Below are positions 50,543 to 61,718 of a stretch of 64,000 bases of DNA, piece by piece. The DNA is from Chaetoceros tenuissimus. Its lineage: Eukaryota; Bacillariophyta; Thalassiosirophyceae; Chaetocerotales; Chaetocerotaceae. Position 1 is the stretch's first letter, and every line of letters begins with the position of its first letter. The stretch is taken from positions 1 to 64,000 of the forward strand of contig BLLK01000046.1 in NCBI GenBank assembly GCA_021927905.1, read 5' to 3'. Made by a program: the position numbers and the translations under genes. The notes beneath the pieces were generated by a model. The model had not been told where the DNA came from, did no database searches, and worked only from the letters and a program-made list of their open reading frames with translations.

Positions 50543-53266
50543 CTAGTGCACAATATTTATGTCGCTCTGTAAATTCGACTTCCAGTTAAAGATGATGTGA
50601 TTCCAACTATCTTCGAGTTCAACAGCAACATCGGCCTCAGCGCCCTTAAGACGCGTTCTTAGATATTCTGCAAGTCTCGGACTCAAAGGCAGTCCAATTG
50701 TGTTCAGGGATTCGCTCGAGAATAAGAAGGCTTGGTCAATACATTTCGCTGCGATTTCTAGTGCAGTTTGACGTTCCTTGTCATTCGCAGTTTTGGTGGA
50801 TTGAGTACGAGATTCCCCATTCTTCTCATCTTCCTCAATTATCGCTATTTTCTTCCTGAGCTTGCCAGCTGCTGCATATTCTCCCATTTCTTCCGCTATC
50901 CTCAATTGTTCTTTAAGATTGGTGATGTCGGCTGTTGTCTCTAACTTGTTGATTTTGTCTGAAATTTTGTTGGATACACCAGTTGGACGTGGGGATAATG
51001 TCAAATTAGATAAAATTCTTGAACCAAAAACTGCTGCGAATTTCAGTAATTCTGTATCACACCACAAGCAAATTGCTGCCAATGCGTTGGAAGGAATGTT
51101 GCTCAAATTTGTTCCTGTATGAATGGATGAACTTTCTGATTGATCATCTCCAGATGACTTCTCTGTAAACAGGTCGAGAAATCCTTCAACTGACATCGAC
51201 AAAGCGTGAAAGAAGCTATGGCTTAGTTGTGCAGCATAAATGACAATGTCCATGTTATTCTTTGCATCTGAGTCACAAATAGGGCGCTCTTGCAGACTTC
51301 AAAATGAAATGAATGATGAGCAAAGGGATATTAGGATGTGCTTATTTCTTCAAACATCTGATATGACATATTTCTTACCATTCTTGTAGAAGTAAAGACC
51401 TTCGGGTTGCATACGCTGAAGCTGCTTCTTGAGGTCTTCCCAATCGCACAAGTAAATTTAATGCAGTAGAGTCATCATTCAATGCAACTGGTGAAATAGA
51501 TGGTATCATGCCTGAGAGCGGGTCGGCCTTTTCCCGTTTAATTGTTTGTTTCAGCGCTTCATTCTTCCGTCTCAAGCCTTCGCTTAGCCTGTCTGCCAAT
51601 CTTTTCGAGATATCTTCGATAGCAATTAAAATACGACGCATAGATGCAAGCTCCTTTCTTGATAATTTCTTTTCAGTTAACTTTTCATTCTTAATTGACG
51701 AAAAGAGAAGAAAATTGAGTGCACGAAAGTCTAAAGATAGTACAATACATATTCATTAGATTCACTCACCAGACTGATAATATCAGAGACTTCAGATTTT
51801 GCTTTCAGTAGAAGCTCAGTTGTATCTGTATATCTGCATTCTTTGAAGAAAGCAGTTATTTCCTCTACAACATCATCGAGCCATTCTGGTATGTCAATTG
51901 TGCTTGTGCTCTTTTTACTTTTGGCGGAGACAGGAGATGTAGCCCCCTTTCGAAGACCAGAAAATATCCCCTTTTTCGTTCCCAATTGCAATTCAGTTCT
52001 GCTACCAGATTCATCATCATCAGAACTGTAAGAAGACTTATCATCGCCCTTGCTGTGGTCTCCACCATCCAAAGCATTGTCACCATTAGGACTGTCAAAA
52101 TCCAAGTCGAAATTAATCCTTTTCATAGAGTCAAATGTTTCCATTTGGCTTGTGACTAGTTCTTTTAAAGATGCAATTTCTCTTCCCATGATTGTCATTT
52201 CTTTGGAAGCTTCAACAAAATATTCATATTGCTCCAAAACGGCTCCTCTTAGACCTTTCTTGATACTAGTTTGCCACTTCTCGAGTTTTAAACACATGTC
52301 AACTCCCTGTGCTTCTGTGTTGTTCTTAAAGAAATCATTGACCCAAGATTCTTCATCGAACAAAGTCTTTGTGCCAAACATTTTCAGGGCATCATTAATT
52401 TGTGCCTGCTCTTCCGATTCAATGACGCCGGCAAGGACAGAAATTTCTCCTCCTACACGTCTGTTAGGAGATAATATTGAGGATGGTCCTTTCCTTCCTG
52501 TAGCAGAGCTAGCTTTTGATACACCATCGTCCGGAACTGAAGTAAAACTCGATGCCACAGAAGCTGCGCCTGACGCTGATTCATCTGGAGCTTTACCTGC
52601 TGCTCGCAGTTTAGTGTCTTTTTTGAAAAGATCTGCTCGTGTTCGGATCGCTTCAGCCCAGGCATCTCTTTGTCCCAAAGAATCCATTACCAAGTATGCC
52701 GGAGCACGTCTTTTTACCTTTTCTGTTCCTCCAGTTGCAGTTGATCCTCCAGCTTCCTTTTCTTTATGCGTGGTACGCACGACATGACGAATCATCAATT
52801 CATACCCTGTTCTGGCTTCAGTCATTGCATGTTCTCGAAAGACTCTTCTTCCTCCCGGAGGAAATTCCACAACACATCTCTCCAAAGGAATGACTCCAAT
52901 TGGCTTGTCCTTAAATTTTTCGCCTTGAGTGAATCTATCATAAGCCATAGAATCGTAGTTTGTGTCTACAGCTCGTGTATCGTAGTAAAAGATATAACTT
53001 CCACGAAGACAAAAGAATCGTTTAGGAAATTTAGGTGGTGCATCGTCACGAACAGTTTCATTTTCATCCATTTCAAACTCCAAGTGACCATGTGGTGCAT
53101 CTGCTGGATGAGGTCCCGCTTGCTCATAGTCCAACACTCGTTCCATATCTTCTTTTTGGAATTCTCTATGATTGTCATCACCTACTGTGATGCGCGGTAT
53201 GAATTCTCCATTGTTCAGCGGAGAAGCAGTAAAGGTGACTTTTTCGTGTTGATATTCTTTACTCAT
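50543..53266 (-). CDS. EXO84: Exocyst subunit EXO84 with N-terminal PH domain
   Basis: Three exons, 53266-51770, 51689-51379 and 51296-50543 (introns of 80 and 82 bases), give 853 residues. The first about 230 residues form a PH-type fold (PKRFFCLRGSYIFYYDTR, DSLGQRDAWAEAIRTRADLF). A helical region follows (WVNDFFKNNTEAQGVDMCLK, EYFVEASKEMTIMGREIASLK), typical of the exocyst/COG N-terminal coiled coil. The C-terminal Exo84 domain is seen from STALNLLVRLGRPQEAASAY onward. Exo84 belongs to the tethering complex that docks secretory vesicles at the plasma membrane. Animal EXO84 also has a PH domain, placed after the coiled coil; here it precedes it. The assignment rests on layout and C-terminal motifs. 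Confidence 0.72.
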
Positions 53267-53877
53267 AATTTCTTTTAGGCTCCATTCACTTTAGGTTTAT
53301 TACTCCACCAAGGACGATATTCGAATAGAATGCAAATGTTTCAATATGCTCGAAGATACTTCAAAACATATAAATAGTGCATATAGTTTCATGATGGATT
53401 CATTGTTCATGATAGTAGATGTAGAGAGAGGAGATGATGATGACATGTGTGCTTTTATAGCTAGGTATATAGCCAATTTTCTCCGTTGCATTTATTGTTG
53501 TGTTGTTTTTTAGAGAGGAAATAGGAAATAGATTTTTACTTCAAAGTATGTATTGTAGTAGATATTCATTGCTCTGATACCAAACCCATATAGTCTAGAG
53601 AACAAATTATTTGGCATCAATTTACTTACAAGCATTGAATTCAATTGATTTTTCTGAGTTCGGCGTTGATTCATTAGCTTTAAGAAATTGAGGGTCATTT
53701 TGAAGAGGGACTGAAAAAGATTTGCATATATCAACACGTACGAACATCACATTTCTATTTATAGATAAACTTCAAGAGTCCTTTGCTTTTCCAACAAATT
53801 CACTTTGGAAAATACTACAAGATAATATTTTGGAACAAACTAGATCATATCACAACTTGTAAGAGAAAGAAGTACAA
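53267..53877. other. Divergent intergenic region
   Basis: Promoter region between EXO84 (minus) and MON2 (plus). AT-rich; small minus-strand frames at 53300-53737 lack coding features. No RNA gene recognised. Confidence 0.5.
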
Positions 53878-56800
53878 ATGAATTTTGTCAAACAAGTCGA
53901 GGAACAATTGAGAGATCTTGGAACAGAATCTAGACGTAAGCATCCTGCTGTAAAGGAAGCTGCAGAGCGAGCTATACTCTCTTTGAGAGCTTTGCAAAAC
54001 AAATACGTTGTAGCTGTTCGTAAAGCTAGTCAAAATACTGCAAGTGGGCAATCTAGTGAACATCCTACAACTGCACTCTTTCAAAGTCAAGATGTTCTCA
54101 GACCATTCTTACTGGCGGCAAATTATCCAGATGTAGGAAACAAAGTTTTGAATTTGAGTATGGATGGTATACAGACATTAATTGGAGGAAATGCAATTCT
54201 ACGAAATGATGGTGTAAATGTGGTCAGAATACTTCATATTCAAGCCAATGTTTGTGCAGCTGCTATTCAAGGAAAAAACGGTGTAGGAAGTGGAACTATC
54301 GGAAGTATGATCCCTTCAGCAGGTAGTGTGATGAATGCTGGAGTTGGCACAATCAGTAGTCTAGGAAATTCTATATTGAGTGGTTTTGGTTTCAAAAGTG
54401 AACGTGTTGTCGCAGGAGAGGATCAACAATCCTCTCAGAATCAAGCGAGTAATGATCAGATTGAAGAATCTCCATCCTCTCAATCTGACACCAGCACTGA
54501 TACTCATACAACTAGAAGTGTGGCTAGCACATCACATGCTTCACATAGATCGGGAAAAGAAGATGAAGCTTTATCTATCCGTATTTTGCAAACTGTCAAC
54601 ATGATTGTTGATTCGAAAGGGTTGGAATTGAATGAGGAAGTCTTGAGTCAGTGTATTTCAATCTGCCTTGTTTTGAGTGCATGCGGAACACGTTCAAATC
54701 TATCTCATGATAGTCAAGGGCATAGTTCCTCTCATTCGTCAATGGCTTCGCCCAAAAGAATCAATAGTAAAAGAAAAAATTTGGCAGATAAAAATCATGC
54801 CAATCATTCCGTTTCAGGAGCAGCAAATAAAGTTAGTGGTGCTGCCATAGCAACCTTGCGACAAATAATATCAACTCTGTTCACACGTGCGACAGAAGCA
54901 GTGTCTGTGTCAACCCTTAAGCAATCACAAGCTGAAGGTAGTGAGTCAAACACGATGCCAGATGAAGATGAAAAAATTTGCCTTGAAACCTTGGCTTCAA
55001 AAACGTTATTGGATTTGTGTTCTTTGGTGAAAAATAACGACACAGTTTGTGATGGACCATTTGGACAGGCTCTATTTGGTCAACAGAGCAAACTTTTGCG
55101 TCCCTCTAGAACCCTTTCTTTCAATTTAATCGAATTGATACTGGAGCAACACAAAAATCTCTTTGAGGACGAGCCACCACCCCAGGCAAAATGCAATTTT
55201 CATTTAATTTTCAAGAATACTCTGTGTCCATTACTATCAACAATGTTAAAATCTTGTACGAAGCAAGAAGATATATCCGGTGATGGCCCTCTTGATCTGA
55301 TGCTGAAGCTGAATGCTATCACTACTTCCATAATAAGTAGTTATGGGACAAATGACCTTTTTCGGGGTGAGTGTTTTGATCTTCTTGCGGCAAATATCGC
55401 ACCAATTATTGATGCTACGAATTTGCTTCGCGATTCACATGAGTTTGAAGACGGATACGTATATGATATTGATTCTCCAGATGAGACTCTGGACCCTGAT
55501 TCGGTGGAGCGTTCACAAGTAAGCAAATATGAATCATCAAAAACGATGTGGGCAGCAGCTATATCCATTGAGTCATTGTACACATTGCTATCAACACAAT
55601 TCTTAAGGCTGTTATCACTATTCAAAGAAAAGGGAGGGGTAGAGGGAGACTCAATCCTGTCTGTAATTATCAGTGCTGTCTGTGACTTCACTGTTGTCGC
55701 ATCTAGTTCTAAAGATTCCATTTCTCAGGTCGTCAAATGCGCCAGTACTATCCCAAGCGATACAAGAAATATAGTATCAGGAGATGGTGAAATCTTTTTG
55801 AATACTTTTTATTTTCATACTTCAAGGATCAATCCATCATTGATTTCTAGTGCAAAACACATGACAAATTACAACATTGGCGAATGCATTTTCACTGCTT
55901 TTAATTTTGTCCTCATTTTCTGGCAAAATGCAAAGGCAGCAATAAATGAAGGAGGCACGAAAGAGATCCCAACTTTACTTGAAGAAAGCTTTGGGCCATC
56001 AATTGCCGTTATTCAGCATTTTCTTCGACGATGCCCTGCATCTGATCTAATTTGTCAATCTTCCTTATCGGGTTTATCAAATCTAGCATCCTCCCTTTTG
56101 CCACTGTGCTTAGATGATGACTTCAAGCGGGGAGTAATAGTTTCGTCCCTCTCGAAGTTATGTCTACCAGCAAGAGGGAATGAAGAAATTCGAGAACTAA
56201 GAAAGCTGAATCACATGTCAATTTCACTTCTTTTTCAGCTGATGCAATCAAATTCAAACGATATCAAAGATGAATGGAGTACTGTGATATTATGTCTATC
56301 AGAATTATCAGGAATATCTAAAGAGGGAAATCTTGAGGATACAAAGATTGCGGATAATATATCAGAATTGGGTAAATTCTCTATGAAACTGAACGACGCT
56401 TCATTAAATTACCTCATAAAGTCGATTATAGATCTTTGCAATGCCGGTGGATCTCGCGTCGGAAGCGGAAGTAGAAATCAATATGGATTCAAACTATATG
56501 AATCCACAAAAGCAATGATTACATCTACAAAGCTGATGACCCAGTCAAATGACTTCCATATTATTCCTTTTTTGAATATATTGTTGGTCAATCTGACAGT
56601 TTCAAATGCAAGTAGATTTGGAAGCTTTGGGAATGATGTAATGATTTTCTTAAGTAAGGAGGGTGCAATCAACGAAGAAGCTCTCGTGAGAACCTTCCAT
56701 ATTGATGCAATGTCTCATTTGATTACATCTCACCTAGCTTCAGAGAAAAAGTATACCTCACATGATGATGGCGAACGATGTATCATAAAGCCATTGTGTA

Positions 56801-58975
56801 GTACTATTCAAACAACCACATATGTGGATTCTGCAGAACAAGCGCTGATAAAATTGAAACAGGTAATTGAGGATGGATATGACATCATGTTTGCATGGCA
56901 ACATATGATTATGGCTCTCACAAGTATTGCTGAGTGTTCTCCAAAAGAACGTGATGGAGACTGGAGTGGAACATGTACAATAGCTTTCGGATGTTTAAAA
57001 CTCCTTGTAGATGATTTCCTAAACGAGTTACCAAACCAAGAACCAACTCGGATTGCTCTACTTGATTGTTGTGCAGCATTTGGAAGCTCCAGATTTGACA
57101 TTAATACATCACTAACAGCAACTGGTATGCTTTGGTCTATAGCAGACCAGGATAATTCTCCAGACTCTGTTGACGTAAGTTTCTTCTTCACTTTGTACCT
57201 GCAAAACATTTTATTTCTAATTCTATCCTTTTTCTTTGATTCAACAGCATGTTCTTGCGAAGTTGGCTGTGTTGGCTTCTGATGATAGAGTGGAGGTGAG
57301 TGTTTCTATGTTCATTGGCATTCCTTCTATGACATTACACTAACTAAATCCTGAATTAGGTCCGTAATTGTGTCGTCAATACTTTATTTTCTTGTGTCGT
57401 AGGCCTTGGTCAAAATTTTACTGCAAAGCAGTGGGAAGGAATTTTTACAAATACTATTTTTGGAGTTCTTGATCAAGTACAAGAACAAGGGGCAGCAACA
57501 GAAACAAATAATAATAAAAAAAACAGCCATGATGGTGATGCCTCGAACAGATACAAAGTATCCGTTCATCACTCGAGAGATAGTACATCAAAACAATGGG
57601 CGACCACACAAGTTCTTACTTTGCGCGGAATTGAGCGAGTGCTGAGACAATTCTTCGAAAAACTACTCGCTACAACAAAAGGAGAATCGAAGTGGTTTGA
57701 TAGTGCCTGGAACAAAATTTTAGTTCAATGCTATGTTTGTAGTTGTTTGACAGGAGGGAGGGATACTCTTGATTTACGCCTTGTAGGAGTAGAGCTTCTA
57801 GTTCTCTGCTGCCAAGTTTCATCAACCACAGGATTTGTTGCGACGGATGTACGTGTTGGAACTAATATGCAGGTTGTCAATGGAGCATTACGAAGTGTGC
57901 GAACAACAACTTCCGCCTCGCCGTCGTTGTCTCCTCTTAAACCTTCTCCGAACACAATGGTAGAAGAAGAGAAAGATCCATTTCTAGTAGATAAGAAAAG
58001 GGATCTATTTTCTGAGTCCTTTTCTGCCCTCATGAAATTTGATTCGTTCCTGAGGAGTAATGAAGATGTCATTCGAGGTGGAGGTAGCGGCTATGTAGAC
58101 TCTATTTACTTACAAATTCTCACAAAGCTATCACTTGGTCTCTCGCATCTTTATGAGAGCTGCAAAGGAAAAGAGTTGTCGCCATATTCTTCGAACGATA
58201 GAGAAGAAGCATTTGTAAACTTTATCAAAATGATCGCAACCACTGCAAGTGGGGGATCGAAGTCTAAGTTTCTGACTCAAGCACAGAGACCTTGTTTGGA
58301 CTTGTTGAAATCAATGTCTTTGAATTGTTCCTCTCGAGCATTCGAGGTCCTTACTCATTTAGGAAGTGCAGCAATTTTTAGTAGCGATGATGATGACGAG
58401 AATGGTATGTTATACTCTTTATATTGATTATTATGAAAAAGATTATTTCTCAATAATGACACTGAAACAACATCGCACACTGTATAGATATTCTTCAAAT
58501 CGAATCAGGAAAGCTTATATCAGAAATTTGCTCTCATGATGAAGTCAGGGTTGATGTAAAGCGAACACGGACAGGTCTAAGTGTAGTCGTTCATTTGCCT
58601 GGGGCTGACTTATTAGATGAAGATGGACCAAATGACTCTGAGTCTGAGAGTATTCTATCTTCACCTAGCATAGTCCGAGAAACAGACACAAACTTAGTAC
58701 TAAGTGATACTAATATCAAAGAGGAAGAAGGAGTAGAAGAGGAATCACCCAGTACTTTCGAGAAAAAAGTTGTACAAAATGAAAGTGAAGATATGGATGA
58801 TGTACAAAACAAAGAAGACCAAAGTGTCAGTTCTATTGAGCATCAGAGTGCTGAAAATGCACAACTGAAGGAGATTAACGCAGAATTAATGCGAGAAGTT
58901 GAAAAATTAAGATCTCAAAAAGAAAGGCTGGAACAACAAGTGGCTGTTTTATCTGAAGGATCAGCTTATTTTTGA
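53878..58975 (+). CDS. MON2: MON2-like large Golgi trafficking protein
   Basis: Four exons, 53878-57174, 57248-57295, 57360-58404 and 58488-58975 (introns of 73, 64 and 83 bases), give 1625 residues. The N-terminal DCB region (FVKQVEEQLRDLGTESRRKH, VKEAAERAILSLR) is characteristic of MON2 and Sec7 ARF exchange factors. HUS-type and helical HEAT-like regions follow, e.g. QWEGIFTNTIFGVLDQVQEQ in exon 3, but no Sec7 catalytic domain is seen, so MON2 rather than an ARF-GEF. It ends in an acidic region and a coiled coil (EINAELMREVEKLRSQKERLEQQ). MON2 acts with flippase partners at the trans-Golgi and endosome. The 48-base exon 2 is notable. Confidence 0.75.
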
Positions 58976-59270
58976 TGAAAAGTAATTTTAAAATTTTCTG
59001 TTGCATATAATTTTAGTACAGATTTATGAATAAAGGACCTACAAGTAGCTAGTCTATTCAATTATTGGCTGGGTTGGGTTTGTAGCCGTATAATTTTGGA
59101 AATCTCAGCGCGAAAAAATCAAAAGAATAATGTTCCTACTGTTGCTAACTGTTTATTGTACTTACATGATGCACAGTAAAATGGATGGCTGTGTCCGTCC
59201 ATTCCCAAATTCTCCTCTCGTCCAATAGGACGTGTGGACAATGCAACGTCACACCATTGGAATGAAGACG

Positions 59271-59482
59271 TACACTCCAGCACCACCAATAAGATTCCCG
59301 CCGAATAAGATGTTGAAGGCTCATATTTCTGAAAATCTAAGAAGGTGATGAGCGCTTAGTACAGTCATAGGTTAAGGAGGTCAAATCCCACCTTCAATGT
59401 ATGTAGGAATTTATATTATTTCAATTTACTCCTTACCTAGTAATTGTTGGAAAAGTACTCCATTTGCAATCTATATGCTCAC

Positions 59483-59532
<50 letters not shown>

Positions 59533-59748
59533 CTTATTTAACATAAATATGAGCATATAAACAGCCAAGAAAGATTGATAAAAAGCAATCCGAACCAATC
59601 CGAACTTCCAAAAAAGAATCCTGAGGGACTAAGTACTACCTAGGCCAAGTTTAAGATGTTACGCAAGGGTTCAGATCTCCACAGACTTTAGATGTACGCG
59701 AGCGCTGCTGGAAAAAAGTGCACTTCTTATTGGTGGTGCTGGAGTGTA
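59271..59748. repeat. Long-spaced inverted repeat
   Basis: Arms at 59271-59293 and 59726-59748 are perfect reverse complements over 23 bases (ends TACACTCC and ACCAATAAG). They extend by ATGAAG after a three-base gap. The 430-base interior holds the (TA)n tract. This could be a fold-back element or a pair of copied coding fragments in opposite directions. No target-site duplication was found. Confidence 0.6.
59486..59529. repeat. (TA)n microsatellite
   Basis: About 22 nearly pure TA units. Possibly variable between strains. Confidence 0.9.
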
Positions 59749-59823
59749 CTTCATGCATCGGCAGTGCAAAGTTGCCAACAAGACCCGTCTTCCTCGGCAG
59801 AAAGCTAGTAGGTATTCTGCATT

Positions 59824-60031
59824 GTGCTACGACATGCTAATAAGCCTATTTAGACTAACGTCATTGTAGCGTCATTGGAATCTTGACGAACTTCGAAGAG
59901 TTGTCATCAAACGCAAATGAGAAGGGCTAATGAGAAGCATGTTCTTTCCTCTTCATTCACAATTCTCATAATTAATTAAACTAATCATCAAAGTTAATCC
60001 CACTAACTGCAAACCATTCCCTTGTTGCAGC
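59824..60031 (+). repeat. Left LTR of the element
   Basis: 208-base repeat beginning gtgctacgac and ending cccttgttgcagc; nearly identical to the right copy. It contains TGACG-type sites (reverse strand near 59858-59874). Confidence 0.85.
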
Positions 60032-60586
60032 ATTATGAATTCATAGCTTAAAGCAATGATGGAAGATGAAGAAAAGAATTTGAAGCAATAAATGCAAGTA
60101 CTCTCGAAAGCAAGGTTGAGGAAAAGCAAGTTCCGCTTGTGAAGATAACTCAAGACTTTCAAGAAGAAGCAATCGTGGTTCGACCAGAAGACCAATGTTA
60201 GTCCAATAGAAGGATTGCAAAGAGCGCAGCAATTCCTCAGAGGCTTCAAGGTCGTTGTATGAACTAATGATTGGATACTCAAGAATTTCAACCAAGAACT
60301 TTTCCTAGAAATGGAAAGAGATATCAAGAGCAATCAAAATAGAGATGCACAAGCTTCTTCCTAGAAGTGTGCACTACGCAAAAACAATGCTACAGAAGCT
60401 AGCAATACTAACGATGAGGTAGGAACGGTAGGATCAATGCCATAGCAATCCTAATCACATCGACAGGAAATTTTGAACTCAAGAAGTCTATAAAAAGTGA
60501 GTATAGTAATACTTCTTTCAATTTTCAACATATATACAAAACATAAGAAAAGACTCGCTGAAGTCTACAAAAATTAATAATATCAA

Positions 60587-60843
60587 GGCTCGTCTCTGTA
60601 GTGAGAATGAAGTCTTAAAAATAAAAGTAATAATAAAATAAAGACTCATCTCTGGAAGTGAGCATGAGGTCTAAAAAGCATATTCAAATAAAGGTACCAA
60701 ATAAATAAACCATTAAATAAAGGACTTCATTGTTAAAAAGTCTACAATACAATAAAGGTACCAACTAAACAAATAAATAAAAGACTTCATCTTAAAAGTC
60801 TTCAATACAAAGCTTGACTCATCTCTGAAGTGAGAATCAGGTC
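60587..60843. repeat. Degenerate hairpin-forming repeats inside the LTR element
   Basis: Three copies of a roughly 29-base unit of the form g-ctc-tctct-agtgag-a-gtct at about 60587, 60642 and 60815. They are separated by AAAGGACTTCATTGTTAAAAAGTCT-like hairpins. Units can fold on themselves (agact/agtct). Confidence 0.65.
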
Positions 60844-60885
60844 TTACAAATGCTTTGATATATATATATATATTTTTTTTTTTCA

Positions 60886-61044
60886 GATGCGCCAAGATAA
60901 ACAAGCGTAGTCTTTGTCTCGTGGAAGAGATGTAAATCTCGTGCAGAGATACAAATATTTTAATAAGATGCGCCAAGATAAAGAACAGAAGCGTAGTCTT
61001 TGTCTCATGGAAGAGATGTAAATCTTGTGCAGAGATAAAAATGT
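60886..61044. repeat. Tandem duplication of about 80 bases inside the LTR element
   Basis: Two units starting gatgcgccaagataa at 60886 and 60967, both with gcgtagtctttgtctc, gagatgtaaatct and gtgcagagata. The second unit has a small insertion and a few substitutions. Confidence 0.8.
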
Positions 61045-61158
61045 GCATGTCTCACGCTCAGAAATGCATATATACAATATAAATTGGGAAAAACAAAATA
61101 AAAGAAGCACAATAATGATTTCCATATTCGTCGAGAAATGCAAATCATGAGGGGGATA

Positions 61159-61366
61159 GTGCTACGACATGCTAATAAGCCTATTTAGACTAACGTCATT
61201 GTAGCGTCATTGGAATCTTGACGAACTTCGAAGAGTTGTCATCAAACGCAAATGAGAAGGGCTAATGAGAAGCATGTTCTTTCCTCTTCATTCACAATGC
61301 TCATAATTAATTAAACTAATCATCAAAGTTAATCCCACTAACTGCAAACCATTCCCTTGTTGCAGC
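61159..61366 (+). repeat. Right LTR of the element
   Basis: 208-base copy matching the left LTR, followed by the duplicated gcatt. Confidence 0.85.
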
Positions 61367-61371
61367 GCATT

Positions 61372-61718
61372 GATTCATCAGCAGGGTTTAGTCTTACCAC
61401 AAAACGATCTGGTAAGAATGGCGCACTCGAAAAATGATGACTCTGACGAAAGAAAGAAGCACTTACGTCAGTGAGTCACGAATTGAATGTCTTGCTTGAT
61501 ATTTAGTTATGGCCTTTTTAGTATATTAATGTGTCAGTCAGGGTGTTTACAAGTCTAAAAACATTCTATTGACAGCAAGTAGTTCCGGAACTAAAACGTG
61601 AATAGACATTTTTGTCGAGCGCTTTCTTCTCTCATTCGCCATTCATTTTCCAACTCATTGCACATAAATCCTTACAATCCAATACCCAATAACATACTCT
61701 TCGACCGCACTGTATATC
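61372..61718. other. Intergenic region upstream of the PhoX-like gene
   Basis: The first about 100 bases continue an open frame seen left of the LTR element and stop at 61472-61474. The rest is promoter of the phosphatase gene, with CACTTACGTCAGTG (a CRE-like TGACGTAA on the reverse strand) near 61460. No further gene seen. Confidence 0.45.

Larger units (their letters stand above)
58976..59823. other. Intergenic region with inverted repeat and (TA)n
   Basis: No intact gene. It holds a 23-base perfect inverted repeat (arms 59271-59293 and 59726-59748) and a (TA)n tract at 59486-59529. An open frame of about 60 codons without a start ATG ends at the LTR element and resumes beyond it. Confidence 0.55.
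59819..61371. mobile_element. Non-autonomous LTR element (TRIM/LARD type), young
   Basis: Two direct repeats of 208 bases, 59824-60031 and 61159-61366, are nearly identical (about one mismatch seen), so the insertion is recent. Both are flanked by the same five bases (gcatt, 59819-59823 and 61367-61371), a typical target-site duplication. A purine-rich tract (gagggggata) lies just before the right repeat, as expected for the polypurine tract. The interior of about 1.1 kb has no long open frame for capsid, protease, integrase or reverse transcriptase, so the copy cannot move by itself. A Copia-like origin is plausible from the tract next to the LTR but not proven. The interior holds two families of short tandem repeats. 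It is plainly broken or non-coding as a gene set. Confidence 0.85.

Noticed and set aside
59313-59397. tRNA-like acceptor stem (TTGAAGG ... CCTTCAA over 85 bases)
   Set aside because: No T-loop (TTCRA), no D-arm and no plausible anticodon stem between the paired ends.
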